Below are positions 10,381 through 19,406 of a stretch of 64,000 nucleotides of DNA, piece by piece. A program made the position numbers and the translations under genes. Every line of letters begins with the position of its first letter. Position 1 is the first letter of the stretch. Source of the DNA: Lysobacterales bacterium 63-13 (GTDB lineage: Bacteria > Pseudomonadota > Gammaproteobacteria > Xanthomonadales > Rhodanobacteraceae); the NCBI GenBank assembly GCA_001899855.1, contig MKWR01000015.1, positions 55,783 through 119,782 on the forward strand, in the 5' to 3' direction. Under the pieces are notes generated by a model that saw only the letters and a list, made by a program, of their open reading frames with translations, had not been told where the DNA came from and searched no databases.

Positions 10381-13209
10381 ATGCCGCTGAGTTGGAACGA
10401 GATCAAGGATCGTGCGCTGCGCTTTTCGCGGGAATGGCAGCACGAGTCATCGGAAGATGCCGAGGCCAAATCGTTCTGGGATGGCTTCTTCGACGTGTTC
10501 GGGGTCAGCCGGCGGCGCGTGGCCAACTTCGAGAAGAAGATCAAGAAGCTCGATGGCAAGGACGGCTACATCGACCTGCTGTGGAAGGGCGTGCTGCTGA
10601 TCGAGCACAAGTCGCGCGGCAAGGACCTGGATCGCGCGCATACGCAGGCGCGCGACTACTTCCACGGCCTCAGCGACGCCGAGTTGCCGAAGTACCTGCT
10701 GGTTTCCGACTTTGCCCGCTTCCGCCTGTATGACCTCGAAGGTGCCGAGGCACCGGTCGAGTTCGCGCTGAAGGATCTGCAAAAGCACGTGCGCCAGTTC
10801 GGCTTCATTGCCGGCTACCAGGCGCGCAGCTTCAAGGAGGAAGACCCGGTCAACGTGCTCGCCGCCGAGCGCATGGGCAAACTGCACGATGCGCTGAAAG
10901 CCGCCGGCTACGACGGCCATGTGCTGGAAGTGCTGCTGGTGCGCCTGCTGTTTTGCCTGTTTGGCGACGACACCGGCATCTTCCCGCGCCATGCCTTCCA
11001 CGAGTTGCTGGCGCAGCGCACCAGTGTCGATGGTGCCGACACCGGGCAATGGCTGGCGCAGTTGTTCCAGGTGCTGGACACGGCTGCGGAGCGCCGGCAG
11101 AAGACGCTCGATGCGCAACTCGCCGAATTCCCTTACGTCAACGGCAAGCTGTTCGCCGAGGCGCTGCCCCTGGCGGCGTTCAATGCCAACATGCGCGACC
11201 TGCTGTTGCAGGCCAGCGCGCTGGACTGGAGCCGCATCAGCCCGGCCATTTTCGGCTCGATGTTCCAGTCGGTGATGGACAAGCAGGCGCGGCGCAACCT
11301 TGGCGCGCACTACACCAGCGAAAAGAACATCCTGAAACTGATTGGCCCGCTGTTCCTCGACGAACTGAAGGCGGAGCTTGAAAGGATCGGCAACCACGAA
11401 GGCAAGCTGAAGAGCTTCCACGTCAAGCTCGCCGGCCTGCGCTTCCTCGATCCGGCCTGCGGCTGCGGCAATTTCCTCGTCATCGCCTACCGCGAACTGC
11501 GCCTGCTGGAAATCGAGGTGCTGCAGCGCCTGTACGCACGCCAGGGTTCAGTACTGCAAGGCGTGGCCGACCACGTCGCCATCGATGTCGACCAGTTCTA
11601 CGGCATCGAGATCGAGGAGTTCCCCGCGCAGATCGCCCAGGTCGCACTGTGGCTGATGGACCACCAGATGAACCTGCGTGTGGCCGAACAGTTCGGTGAA
11701 TACTTCGCGCGGCTGCCGCTGACCAAGAGCCCGACCATCGTCCACGGCAACGCATTGCGGATCGACTGGAAGGATGTGGTGAAGCCGGAGGCGCTGAGTT
11801 TCATCCTTGGCAATCCGCCGTTTGTGGGGAAGAAGGAGCAGAACGCCGCGCAGAAAGCGGATATGGCCGCAGTGTTTTCTGGGGTCAAGAGTGCGGGGGT
11901 GCTGGATTTCGTGGCTGCGTGGTACTTGCTCGCGACCAAGTACATTCACGGCACTGCGATTCGCTGCGCCTTCGTCTCCACCAATTCCATCACGCAAGGC
12001 GAGCAAGTTGGCGTGCTCTGGAGCGAGTTGTATCGCTTCGGTGTACATATCCAGTTTGCGCATCGAACCTTCAAGTGGAGCAACGAAGCGCGTGGCAGGG
12101 CGGCAGTGCATTGCGTGGTTATTGGGTTCGGCTTGGCTTCACCTACCAACAGGCGACTATTCGATTACGCGAGGCCTGATGGACACCCACACGAAACCTT
12201 GGTGCGGAATATCAATGCATATCTTGTCGACGCAGCAGACGTCGCTCTCCCCAAGCGAATGTCGCCCCTTTGTAATGCGCCATCAATGGTCTTCGGCAAC
12301 AAGGCTGTCGACTTCGGCCACTTCATGTTGGACAAGAGTCAACGCGATGCGCTGGTGGCGTCGACACTCGGTGTTTCAAAGTGGATTCGCCGATGCCTCG
12401 GTGGCGACGGGTTTCTGAACGGCGACATGGGGTGGTGCCTCTGGCTCAACGGAATCTCTCCGGCCGAATTGCGCACCATGCCTGCCATCACAGAACGAGT
12501 CGAACTTGTTCGGCAAGAGCGACTTCGTAGCAAGAAGCTCTCAACCCGGGAGAGTGCAAAATTCCCCACCCTTTTCGGTGAGGACAGGCAGCCCGATGCC
12601 GCTTTCCTTGTCATCCCCAAAGTGTCTTCAGAGCGTCGGCACTATGTGCCTCTCGGGTTCTTAACACCCGATTACATAACGACACCTTCCGTGTTGGTCG
12701 TGCCCGGCGCCACCCTCTTCGATCTCGGCGTGCTGCAGTCAACAATGCACATGGCTTGGATGCGATATACCTGTGGTCGCTTAGAGAGCCGCTATCAATA
12801 TTCCAACACGATCGTCTACAACAACTTCCCCTGGCCCGAGTCGCCGGACGCCAAGCACCGCGCCGCCATCGAAACCGCCGCGCAAGCCGTGCTCGACGCC
12901 CGCGCCGCCTTCCCCGACAGCACCCTGGCCGACCTGTACGACCCGTTGAGCATGCCGCCGGCCCTGGTCAAGGCGCACCAGACCCTCGACCGCGCCGTCG
13001 ACGCCGCTTATGTCGCTGCCGAAAAAGCCGCCGGGCGCAAAGCCCCCAGGCTCGGCACCGACGCCGAGCGCGTGGCCTTCCTGTTCGAGCGCTACCAGCA
13101 ACTCACCTCGCTGCTGCCTGCAGGCAAGGCCAGGCCGAAAAGCCCCAGGCGCGTTGCCCGCGCATCCCGCCCGATCAAGGATGCCGATGCGAGGGGCAGC
13201 GACGGCTGA
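10381..13209 (+). CDS. MmeI-like type IIL restriction-modification enzyme (nuclease-methyltransferase fusion)
   Basis: 942 aa from the ATG at 10381 (MPLSWNEIKDRALRFS, preceded by GGGGGAAGG). A slightly earlier in-frame ATG at 10354 lacks family similarity. The N-terminal nuclease has D65-x9-E75-H-K77, the same D-x9-ExK spacing as MmeI. A helical connector follows, then methyltransferase motif X (GAHYTSEKNI, ~308), motif I (DPACGCGNF, 357-365) and motif IV (NPPF, 478-481, gamma-class N6-adenine). The last third is the target-recognition domain, ending with the family's SRYQYSNTIVYNNFPWP. MmeI itself has 919 aa, so length is normal and the frame is intact. GC content falls visibly in the recognition region (about 11.8-12.8 kb). 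No partner nuclease, specificity subunit or integrase adjoins it. Recognition sequence unknown. Confidence 0.88.
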   Translation: MPLSWNEIKDRALRFSREWQHESSEDAEAKSFWDGFFDVFGVSRRRVANFEKKIKKLDGKDGYIDLLWKGVLLIEHKSRGKDLDRAHTQARDYFHGLSDAELPKYLLVSDFARFRLYDLEGAEAPVEFALKDLQKHVRQFGFIAGYQARSFKEEDPVNVLAAERMGKLHDALKAAGYDGHVLEVLLVRLLFCLFGDDTGIFPRHAFHELLAQRTSVDGADTGQWLAQLFQVLDTAAERRQKTLDAQLAEFPYVNGKLFAEALPLAAFNANMRDLLLQASALDWSRISPAIFGSMFQSVMDKQARRNLGAHYTSEKNILKLIGPLFLDELKAELERIGNHEGKLKSFHVKLAGLRFLDPACGCGNFLVIAYRELRLLEIEVLQRLYARQGSVLQGVADHVAIDVDQFYGIEIEEFPAQIAQVALWLMDHQMNLRVAEQFGEYFARLPLTKSPTIVHGNALRIDWKDVVKPEALSFILGNPPFVGKKEQNAAQKADMAAVFSGVKSAGVLDFVAAWYLLATKYIHGTAIRCAFVSTNSITQGEQVGVLWSELYRFGVHIQFAHRTFKWSNEARGRAAVHCVVIGFGLASPTNRRLFDYARPDGHPHETLVRNINAYLVDAADVALPKRMSPLCNAPSMVFGNKAVDFGHFMLDKSQRDALVASTLGVSKWIRRCLGGDGFLNGDMGWCLWLNGISPAELRTMPAITERVELVRQERLRSKKLSTRESAKFPTLFGEDRQPDAAFLVIPKVSSERRHYVPLGFLTPDYITTPSVLVVPGATLFDLGVLQSTMHMAWMRYTCGRLESRYQYSNTIVYNNFPWPESPDAKHRAAIETAAQAVLDARAAFPDSTLADLYDPLSMPPALVKAHQTLDRAVDAAYVAAEKAAGRKAPRLGTDAERVAFLFERYQQLTSLLPAGKARPKSPRRVARASRPIKDADARGSDG

Positions 13210-13223
13210 GCGCAAAACGCAAG

Positions 13224-13247
13224 GACCCTGCCGGAATCGGCAGGGTC
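13224..13247. terminator. Bidirectional terminator between convergent genes
   Basis: GACCCTGCCG (13224-13233) pairs perfectly with CGGCAGGGTC (13238-13247) around the tetraloop GAAT. It lies 14 bp after the stop of the restriction-modification gene and 40 bp beyond the stop of the minus-strand secreted-protein gene. In the minus direction it is followed by a T-rich stretch (CTTGCGTTTTGCG), so it best serves the minus-strand operon. Confidence 0.7.
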
Positions 13248-13287
13248 ATGGTCGGGGCTGGCCAGTGTTGTGCGTGCGCGGCCCTGG

Positions 13288-13902
13288 TCAAAGCGGTTGC
13301 GGGTCGAAACCATCCTTGAAGATCGTGTCGAGGACCGGCGGTTCGTAGGCAATGCGCATGCCGCAAAAGCGCAATGTGTTGTTGTTCTGGGCACCAAGAT
13401 TGGCCACCAGGTTGATCGGTGCGCTGAAATTGTCGACCGTGTAACTGATTTCCGGCGACAGAGTCGAGGCAAAGCCACCGGCGTCGTTTGTCGATGAAAC
13501 GCTGGTGAGCTCGTTGAATCCGCCCGCTGCGTCGTAGGTGGTGAAGAACGCGGTGACTTTCTCGGTTGAGGTGTCGAAGAAGTAAAGGCGCAGGTAATGC
13601 ACGACCGCTCCTTCCGGCAACACCACCTTGTGCGCGAACAAGTTGCCGCTGCCGCCGGTCTTGTGGATGCAGCCGGCGCCCGAATAGGCGAAGGCCGTGG
13701 CGCTCTCCAAGGGATGGAAGGTTGCGCCCGCAATGAACAGGTAATTGAACACGGTTCCGGCCGGTTGGTCCGCTTGGGCGAGGTCTGGCGCGCGTGGGGG
13801 GAGTGGCTGATCGCCCGCGGTCGCTGCCATCGGCATGGCCGCCGCAAGCATGAACACGCCGCTGGCGATCATCGACACGGGTTTTCGAATGCTGGTCATC
13901 AT
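13288..13902 (-). CDS. Secreted protein of unrecognised family, paralogue of its upstream neighbour
   Basis: 204 aa. Sec signal peptide (MMTSIRKPVSMIASGVFMLAAAMPMAATAG pattern; cleavage about residue 29), no later membrane segment. The mature part is beta-rich in appearance and contains LFIAGATFHP, LPEGAVVHYLRLYFFD and CGMRIAY, all matched at the same positions in the neighbour 9 bp upstream. Two mature Cys (SGAGCIHK and LRFCGMR) are conserved in both and may form a disulfide. The C-terminus extends to IFKDGFDPQPL, an FxDGFD-like tail that the neighbour lacks. It resembles short C-terminal tags I have seen on exported proteins of this order, but I cannot verify that. No function can be assigned. 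Second gene of a two-gene operon ending at the 13224-13247 hairpin. Confidence 0.72.
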   Translation of the reverse strand: MMTSIRKPVSMIASGVFMLAAAMPMAATAGDQPLPPRAPDLAQADQPAGTVFNYLFIAGATFHPLESATAFAYSGAGCIHKTGGSGNLFAHKVVLPEGAVVHYLRLYFFDTSTEKVTAFFTTYDAAGGFNELTSVSSTNDAGGFASTLSPEISYTVDNFSAPINLVANLGAQNNNTLRFCGMRIAYEPPVLDTIFKDGFDPQPL

Positions 13903-13911
13903 GGCCGTGTC

Positions 13912-14484
13912 CTAGGGTGAGTAGAAGACGCGCATGCCGCAAAGGCGGGTCACGCCACCCGTCACTCCGGTCAGCACATGGGCGCGGGAAATGTTGTCGA
14001 CAACCACCGGCACGGCCAGGTTGAAGTATTCGCTGGAATAACCGGTATTGAGGGTTGAATTTCCCGTCAATTGGTCGATGGAGCTGCCGTCGCCCGGATA
14101 GGTAGTCAGGAACAGGCCGACGTCGGATGGCGTACCACTGTTGTAGTAGAAGAGGCGGACACCGAGGATGCTTGCGCCTTGGGGAAGTTCGAGGCTGGTG
14201 GTGAGGGCGGCCGACGAATTGGAGCAGCCGGAACTGGGATAGGTAACCGTTTGCGTGCTGGTGCGCGGGGTGAATGCCGAGCCGGCCAGGAAAAGGTACC
14301 CATTGGCGACAACGCCGTTGGGCGCAAGGCTCCCGTCAGCCGCCATGTCCGGCCCCGGCATGTGGTGGTAGTTGATGCCTTGTGCCGAAGCGGGCGCACC
14401 ACTGATCCCGTCGCTTGCGAAAACCGGTGAGGCAGGACCGAACAGCATCGCCGCAACCGCGATGCCGGATATCGTTTTGTTCAT
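13912..14484 (-). CDS. Secreted protein of unrecognised family, first of tandem pair
   Basis: 190 aa from the ATG at 14484 (MNKTISGIAVAAMLFG). The longer open frame upstream lacks coding character. Signal peptide with cleavage after about PVFA-S. The mature region has YLFLAGSAFTP, PSSGCSN, LPQGASILGVRLFYY, FLTTYPGDG and RLCGMRVFY, aligning with the downstream paralogue over its whole length. It ends right after the CGMRVFYSP block. Rich in Ser, Thr and Gly, consistent with an exported beta-sheet protein. No catalytic motif is visible. Only 9 bp separates it from the next gene, so the two are co-transcribed. Confidence 0.72.
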   Translation of the reverse strand: MNKTISGIAVAAMLFGPASPVFASDGISGAPASAQGINYHHMPGPDMAADGSLAPNGVVANGYLFLAGSAFTPRTSTQTVTYPSSGCSNSSAALTTSLELPQGASILGVRLFYYNSGTPSDVGLFLTTYPGDGSSIDQLTGNSTLNTGYSSEYFNLAVPVVVDNISRAHVLTGVTGGVTRLCGMRVFYSP

Positions 14485-14747
14485 GACGCTCTCCCTGAGT
14501 GTTGGCCACGGCCTGGCTGACCGCGACGCCATCATATTGCCTGTGCGCACCGGCTCCGCTGTCGAACAGTTCCAGGTTGAACCGTGACCCAGTTCACGCC
14601 ACGTCGAGCGCTGCCAAGGGTGGCTGGCTGCCAGCGCCAGGTGGCCACATGGTGGTGACGCGGGTGCATCACGGGCATTCGGCTGCTGCCGTGGGGCAGC
14701 CGAAACTGTGGCACGCTTGCGCCTTTCGCCTCGCCACGGAACCGCGC

Positions 14748-16076
14748 ATGACCTCGACGCCAAGACCGCCAGTGCCTGCGGCAATCCTGCACGGTGAAGC
14801 AGCCCTGGTGCGTGCGGTCGGCGGCGTTTCCCTGGCTGCGGCCATCATCAACATCATTGTCGGCTCGGGCATCTTCCTGTTGCCGGCCCTGCTGTTCACG
14901 CGCATGGGTTCCTCGGCACCGCTCGCCTTCCTTGCCGGGGCCTTGGCGATCGTGCCGATTGCCCTGTGTTTCGCCGCCATCGGCAGTCGCGCGGCGACCA
15001 CCGGCGGGCCTTACACCTATGTCGGCGCAGCCTTCGGGCCGTTTGCCGGATTCATCGCCGGGGCCTTGATGTGGATCTGCAATGCCGCCTCCAGCGGTGC
15101 CGTGGCATCGGCACTGTTCCTGCAGGTCGCGCGCGCCTGGCCGCAACTTGAGCAACCGCTGTGGCGAACGCTGTTCATGGTCGCCCTGTATGCGGCGCTG
15201 ATCACCCTCAATGCATTTGGCGTGCGCCTCGGCACGCGCGCGATCAACATCCTCGCCACGCTGAAACTGACGCCGCTGTTCCTGCTTGCCTTGATCGGAC
15301 TCCCGTTCGTCGACTGGAGCCAGATCAGCTGGCTGGAGATCCCGTCCTGGCCGACCCTTGGCGCATCCATGGTGCTGGTCATGTTTGCCTACTCGGGCAT
15401 GGAGACCGCGCTGATTCCTTCGGGTGAATTGCGCGATGCCGCGCACAGCGTGCCGCGCGCGACGCTGGCGGCGATCCTTGTCGTGGTCTTGCTGTACATG
15501 GGCATACAGATCGTCACCCAGGGCATCCTCGGGCCGCTGCTGGCGACCAGCAAGGCACCGTTGGCCGATGCCGCCGGCAGCATGTGGTCGCCGGGCCTGG
15601 TCATCCTGCTGATCACCGCCGGCGTATCCATGGGCGGTTTCATGATGGGCAACCTGCTGGCCTCCTCGCGCCTGCTCTATGCGCTGGGTCGCGACGGTTA
15701 TCTGCCTGCCGCCTTCGGTCGCGTCAGCGCCAGCCATCGCGTGCCGCTGCTGGCCATCCTCAGCCACGGCCTGGTGGGATTCGGCCTCGCCGTGGTCGGC
15801 AATTTCGAGGCGCTGGCGCTGGTTTCCGGCGGCGCCAACTGCCTGATCTACCTTGCTGTCAGCCTGGCCACCGGCGTCGCGCAGAAGCGCGATGTGCGCA
15901 GTGCTGGCAAGCCCTTCGTGCTGCCCGGCGGCGCACTGGTTCCGGCCATCTCGAGCCTGGCGATGATCGCCATCCTGGCCACGCTGTCGCGCGCGGAATG
16001 GCTGGCGATCGGCATGGCCTTGCTGATCCTGGTGTTTGTGCATGCCGTCCTCGTGCGCGGACGACGCCCGGCCTGA
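14748..16076 (+). CDS. APC-superfamily amino acid permease
   Basis: 442 aa from the ATG at 14748 (MTSTPRPPVPAAIL). About 12 hydrophobic helices. TM1 has the APC motif IINIIVGSGIFLLPALL (unwound GSGIF substrate site) and TM6 has FAYSGMETALIPSGELRDA, typical of the amino acid/polyamine/organocation family. Inner-membrane symporter or exchanger for an amino acid. Substrate not predictable. It stands alone: the divergent secreted-protein operon starts 263 bp upstream and a sensor diguanylate cyclase gene follows 126 bp downstream. Confidence 0.9.
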   Translation: MTSTPRPPVPAAILHGEAALVRAVGGVSLAAAIINIIVGSGIFLLPALLFTRMGSSAPLAFLAGALAIVPIALCFAAIGSRAATTGGPYTYVGAAFGPFAGFIAGALMWICNAASSGAVASALFLQVARAWPQLEQPLWRTLFMVALYAALITLNAFGVRLGTRAINILATLKLTPLFLLALIGLPFVDWSQISWLEIPSWPTLGASMVLVMFAYSGMETALIPSGELRDAAHSVPRATLAAILVVVLLYMGIQIVTQGILGPLLATSKAPLADAAGSMWSPGLVILLITAGVSMGGFMMGNLLASSRLLYALGRDGYLPAAFGRVSASHRVPLLAILSHGLVGFGLAVVGNFEALALVSGGANCLIYLAVSLATGVAQKRDVRSAGKPFVLPGGALVPAISSLAMIAILATLSRAEWLAIGMALLILVFVHAVLVRGRRPA

Positions 16077-16202
16077 ATCAAGGCCCATTCGCGGTCGCGC
16101 CACGAGGATCGCGGCGGGCGTGGCGGCGCTCGGGCATGGGCAGTGCGCGTGCGTCGGCACATGGATTGCGCTCGATGAGGGCACGCTTCATGCATGTGAA
16201 GC

Positions 16203-19200
16203 TTGCGTGCGGCCGCTCGCCGCGCATCGTCCACTTCGACCCATCCAGGGAATGCCCGTCTGCTGACCTGCCTGCGCCCGCTTTTCTCGTTGTTGTTCCT
16301 CGCCTTCTGCAGCGGCCTGGCTGCTGCGGAACCGGCGCTGCGGCCGATCGACGTGGCCGACGAAAGCCCGCCGACCTTCACCGTGTACTCCTCCAGCGAA
16401 GGCCTTTCCGACGAGATCTGGAGCACCGTCGGCTGGGACAAGCAGGGCTTTGTCTGGGCCGGCTCCGCTTCGGGACTGGCACGCTTTGACGGCTACCGCT
16501 GGACGCCGTGGCCCTTTGCCCAGGCGCACAGCCTGGTGCGCGACATGCAGGTCGATGCGCGAGGCAACCTGTGGGCGATTTTCGAGCGCGAGGGCCTGGC
16601 CCGCCACGACGGCCGCGCCTGGTCGCTCGATCCCAGCCGCAACGCCTTCCACCAGCGTTTCTCGGATACCTTCCTGGCCGATGGCACGCCGCAATTCTGG
16701 GTCAGCGAGGAGCATGGTTTCCGCCAGTTGGTGGGTGATCGCTGGCAGGAAGATCCCGGCAACGACTCGGTCCGGACCGGGCCTCTGGCGCGCATCGAGC
16801 AGAGTGAAACGCTGTTTGGCCAGCCGCGGCAATGGATGGGCACCGGCAGCGACGGCCTCTGGTATCGCACGCTTGCCGACCACGGCAAGACGAATCCCTG
16901 GCAGCGCTTCGAGCAGCCCGGCTTTGCCACCCTGCACACGACCGACTTGCTGCGCACGCATGATGGTGATGCCGAGGAATTGTGGGTGCTCACCTACGGC
17001 GACGGACTGATCCGCATCCGCAACGACGGCATTCGCCGCTGGCGCGCGGCGCGTGGAGAGTTGCCGACGGAGTCGATCTATTCGGCGCGCGCCACCTATT
17101 CCGCGCGCGGCCAGCGCACGCTCTGGCTGGCCTCACGCGCCGGCCTGCTGCGCTTTCGCAACGACCGCTTCGCAACTTTCGACCGGCGCAACGGCCTGCC
17201 CGCCGATGCCGTGCGCGGCATCAAGCTGCAGCGCAACGCCGACGCCACCGAAGTACTCTGGCTGGCCACCGAAGGCGGCATCGCGCGCACGGCATTGACC
17301 AACAGCCAATGGCAAACCGTGTCGCTCCTCGGCGCACGCGAGAACGGCATCTTCGCCGTGATGCTGGAAGCCGATGGCAAGGGCGGCGAACGCCTTTGGG
17401 TCGGCAGCGCCAAGGAAGGACTGGCCCTGCTGCAGAATGGCGAATGGCGCCACTTCACGCTTGCCAACGGCATGCTGCCGCACGAAGGCGTGCGCCAGGT
17501 CTGGCGCCTGGCCGATGGCGCGGGCGGAACGCAGCGCCTGGTCAGCCTGATCAACGGCGAGTTGCTGCGTATCGACGACAACCTCGATTTCATTCCCGTT
17601 GCCTCGCCGTGGCCGAAGAACACCGACGAACTTGCGGCGTTTGCGCTGTCGCGTGGCGAAGGTGCCGCCACGGAAACCTGGTTCGGCACCCTGCACAGCG
17701 GTGCCTATCGCCTGCGGCAGGGGCAGTGGACGCAATACCTTGCCGATGGCGCGAGCCAGCCGTGGGCGGTCATCAACATGACCGAGCAGATCGACGCGCA
17801 TGGCCGCTCCTGGCTGTGGGCGGCCAGCAACCAGGGCCTGGCCTTGTTCAATGGCCTGCAATGGAAGCTGATTCCGGGCCTGCCGGCGGACAGTTTTCGC
17901 GATGTCATCCTGCTCAAGCATGCGCCGCGGCCGACGCTGTGGGCGGCAAGCAACCGCAAGGGCATCCTGCGCCTGGATGTGGGCAACCCCGAGCAGCCCG
18001 TGCTGCTGGACGACAACGGCATTCCGCCACCGCCCGACCCGACCATCTACACGGTCACCGAGGACAGCCAGGGGCGCATTTATGTCTGCACCAACAACGG
18101 CGTCCAGCAACTGACGCCCGCGCCCGACGGGCACTATGACGAGCGCGTGTTCCGCCGCCGCGATGGCCTCGTGCATGACGAATGCAACACCAACGCGCAG
18201 TTCGTCGACGCGCATGACCGCTACTGGGTCGGCACGCTGGGCGGCCTCAGCATGTACGACCCGAATGTCACCACGCGCGCGCAGCAAGCGCAGCCGAATC
18301 CCTTGCGCTTCACCGAATTGCGTGTCGACGGCGAGCTGCTGGATGCGTCTGCGGATGCGCCGCGGATCCTGCCGGCCGGTACCCGGGAAATCGACATTGC
18401 CTTTGCCGTCCTTTCCGGATTCCGCGAGCAGGAATCGACTTATCGCAGCCAGCTGGTCGGCCTGGAGCCGGCGGCATCGGCGTGGGGTACCGAGCATCAC
18501 CGGCGCTTCAGCCGGATTCCCCCGGGTCAATACACGCTGCAGGTGGAAGGGCGGGATTACGCGGGGATCGTCAGCGCACCGATCGCGCTTGAATTCTCCA
18601 TCCAGGCGCACTGGTTCGAGCAGGCCTGGATCCGCATCCTGCTGGGGCTGGCGGCGCTGGCGCTGGCCCTTGGCCTGGTCATGCTCTACAACCACGGCCT
18701 GCGCCGGCGCCAGCGGCACCTCAAACTGGAAGTCGCCCGGCGCACCTCGGAAATCCGCTCTGCAAACCAGCGCCTGACCGAGCTTTCCTACCAGGACCCG
18801 TTGACCGGCGTCGCCAACCGACGACGCCTGATGGAGGCCATCAATACGGCGATCGAGCGGGCCCGGGCGCGCGCGCTGCCAATCGGCCTGATCGTCATCG
18901 ATGTCGATCATTTCAAGGAGTACAACGACCGCCACGGCCACCTGGCCGGCGATGTCGCCTTGCGCGCGATTGCCCAGGCCCTGCAAAGCGCAACCCGCGA
19001 GCAGGATCTGGTATCGCGCTTTGGCGGCGAGGAGTTTGCCTGCCTGATGATCGACGCGGGTATCGAGGTGGTCGAGCGTTGCGCCGAGCGCATGCGCGCC
19101 CTGGTCGAGGCCTTGCCACCGCGGACGCTGGGCAACGACACGCAGACGATCACCATCAGCGCCGGCATCATGAGTCGCGTGCCGGACGCGGAAGAAGACG

Positions 19201-19316
19201 GCGCGGACTTGCTGCGCGAAGCGGACACGGCGCTGTACCGGGCCAAGGCCGAAGGCCGCAACCGCATTTGCCGGGTCAGGCCAGGCGGGATTGCCGGTGA
19301 TGCCTGGCCGGGGTGA
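16203..19316 (+). CDS. Membrane sensor diguanylate cyclase with two-component-regulator propeller
   Basis: About 1,037 aa. No in-frame ATG or GTG is usable: a stop lies just upstream (16197), so translation probably starts at TTG 16203 or a CTG a little later. The next residues LRPLFSLLFLAFCSGLAAAE form a signal peptide. A periplasmic beta-propeller of Reg_prop repeats follows (SEGLSDEIWSTVGWDKQGFVWAGSASGLARFDG and later copies). Then a Y_Y_Y-type domain (~690-790), one TM helix (~809-832), a short coiled coil, and a GGDEF domain. Its active-site motif is RFGGEEF (~939-945), and an inhibitory RxxD site (REQD) lies five residues before GGEEF. Predicted to make c-di-GMP in response to a periplasmic ligand, with product inhibition. 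The ligand is unknown. Confidence 0.87.
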   Translation: MRAAARRASSTSTHPGNARLLTCLRPLFSLLFLAFCSGLAAAEPALRPIDVADESPPTFTVYSSSEGLSDEIWSTVGWDKQGFVWAGSASGLARFDGYRWTPWPFAQAHSLVRDMQVDARGNLWAIFEREGLARHDGRAWSLDPSRNAFHQRFSDTFLADGTPQFWVSEEHGFRQLVGDRWQEDPGNDSVRTGPLARIEQSETLFGQPRQWMGTGSDGLWYRTLADHGKTNPWQRFEQPGFATLHTTDLLRTHDGDAEELWVLTYGDGLIRIRNDGIRRWRAARGELPTESIYSARATYSARGQRTLWLASRAGLLRFRNDRFATFDRRNGLPADAVRGIKLQRNADATEVLWLATEGGIARTALTNSQWQTVSLLGARENGIFAVMLEADGKGGERLWVGSAKEGLALLQNGEWRHFTLANGMLPHEGVRQVWRLADGAGGTQRLVSLINGELLRIDDNLDFIPVASPWPKNTDELAAFALSRGEGAATETWFGTLHSGAYRLRQGQWTQYLADGASQPWAVINMTEQIDAHGRSWLWAASNQGLALFNGLQWKLIPGLPADSFRDVILLKHAPRPTLWAASNRKGILRLDVGNPEQPVLLDDNGIPPPPDPTIYTVTEDSQGRIYVCTNNGVQQLTPAPDGHYDERVFRRRDGLVHDECNTNAQFVDAHDRYWVGTLGGLSMYDPNVTTRAQQAQPNPLRFTELRVDGELLDASADAPRILPAGTREIDIAFAVLSGFREQESTYRSQLVGLEPAASAWGTEHHRRFSRIPPGQYTLQVEGRDYAGIVSAPIALEFSIQAHWFEQAWIRILLGLAALALALGLVMLYNHGLRRRQRHLKLEVARRTSEIRSANQRLTELSYQDPLTGVANRRRLMEAINTAIERARARALPIGLIVIDVDHFKEYNDRHGHLAGDVALRAIAQALQSATREQDLVSRFGGEEFACLMIDAGIEVVERCAERMRALVEALPPRTLGNDTQTITISAGIMSRVPDAEEDGADLLREADTALYRAKAEGRNRICRVRPGGIAGDAWPG

Positions 19317-19406
19317 GCACGTCGGGTCGGATGCTTGCCGCCGGCGCAAGGGCGCGGCTGCACGGGCATGGTCGCGGCATGCCGGGATGGCCGCGCTGAA
19401 ACTGTT

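Noticed and set aside
10381..14484. Defence or mobile island around the restriction-modification gene
   Set aside because: No integrase, tRNA, direct-repeat boundary or second defence gene is visible. Neighbours are ordinary metabolic or exported-protein genes.
17133..19349. 738-residue open frame on the minus strand opposite the propeller cyclase
   Set aside because: High GC leaves the antisense frame open. It has no recognisable domain, and the plus-strand frame has a clear multi-domain protein.
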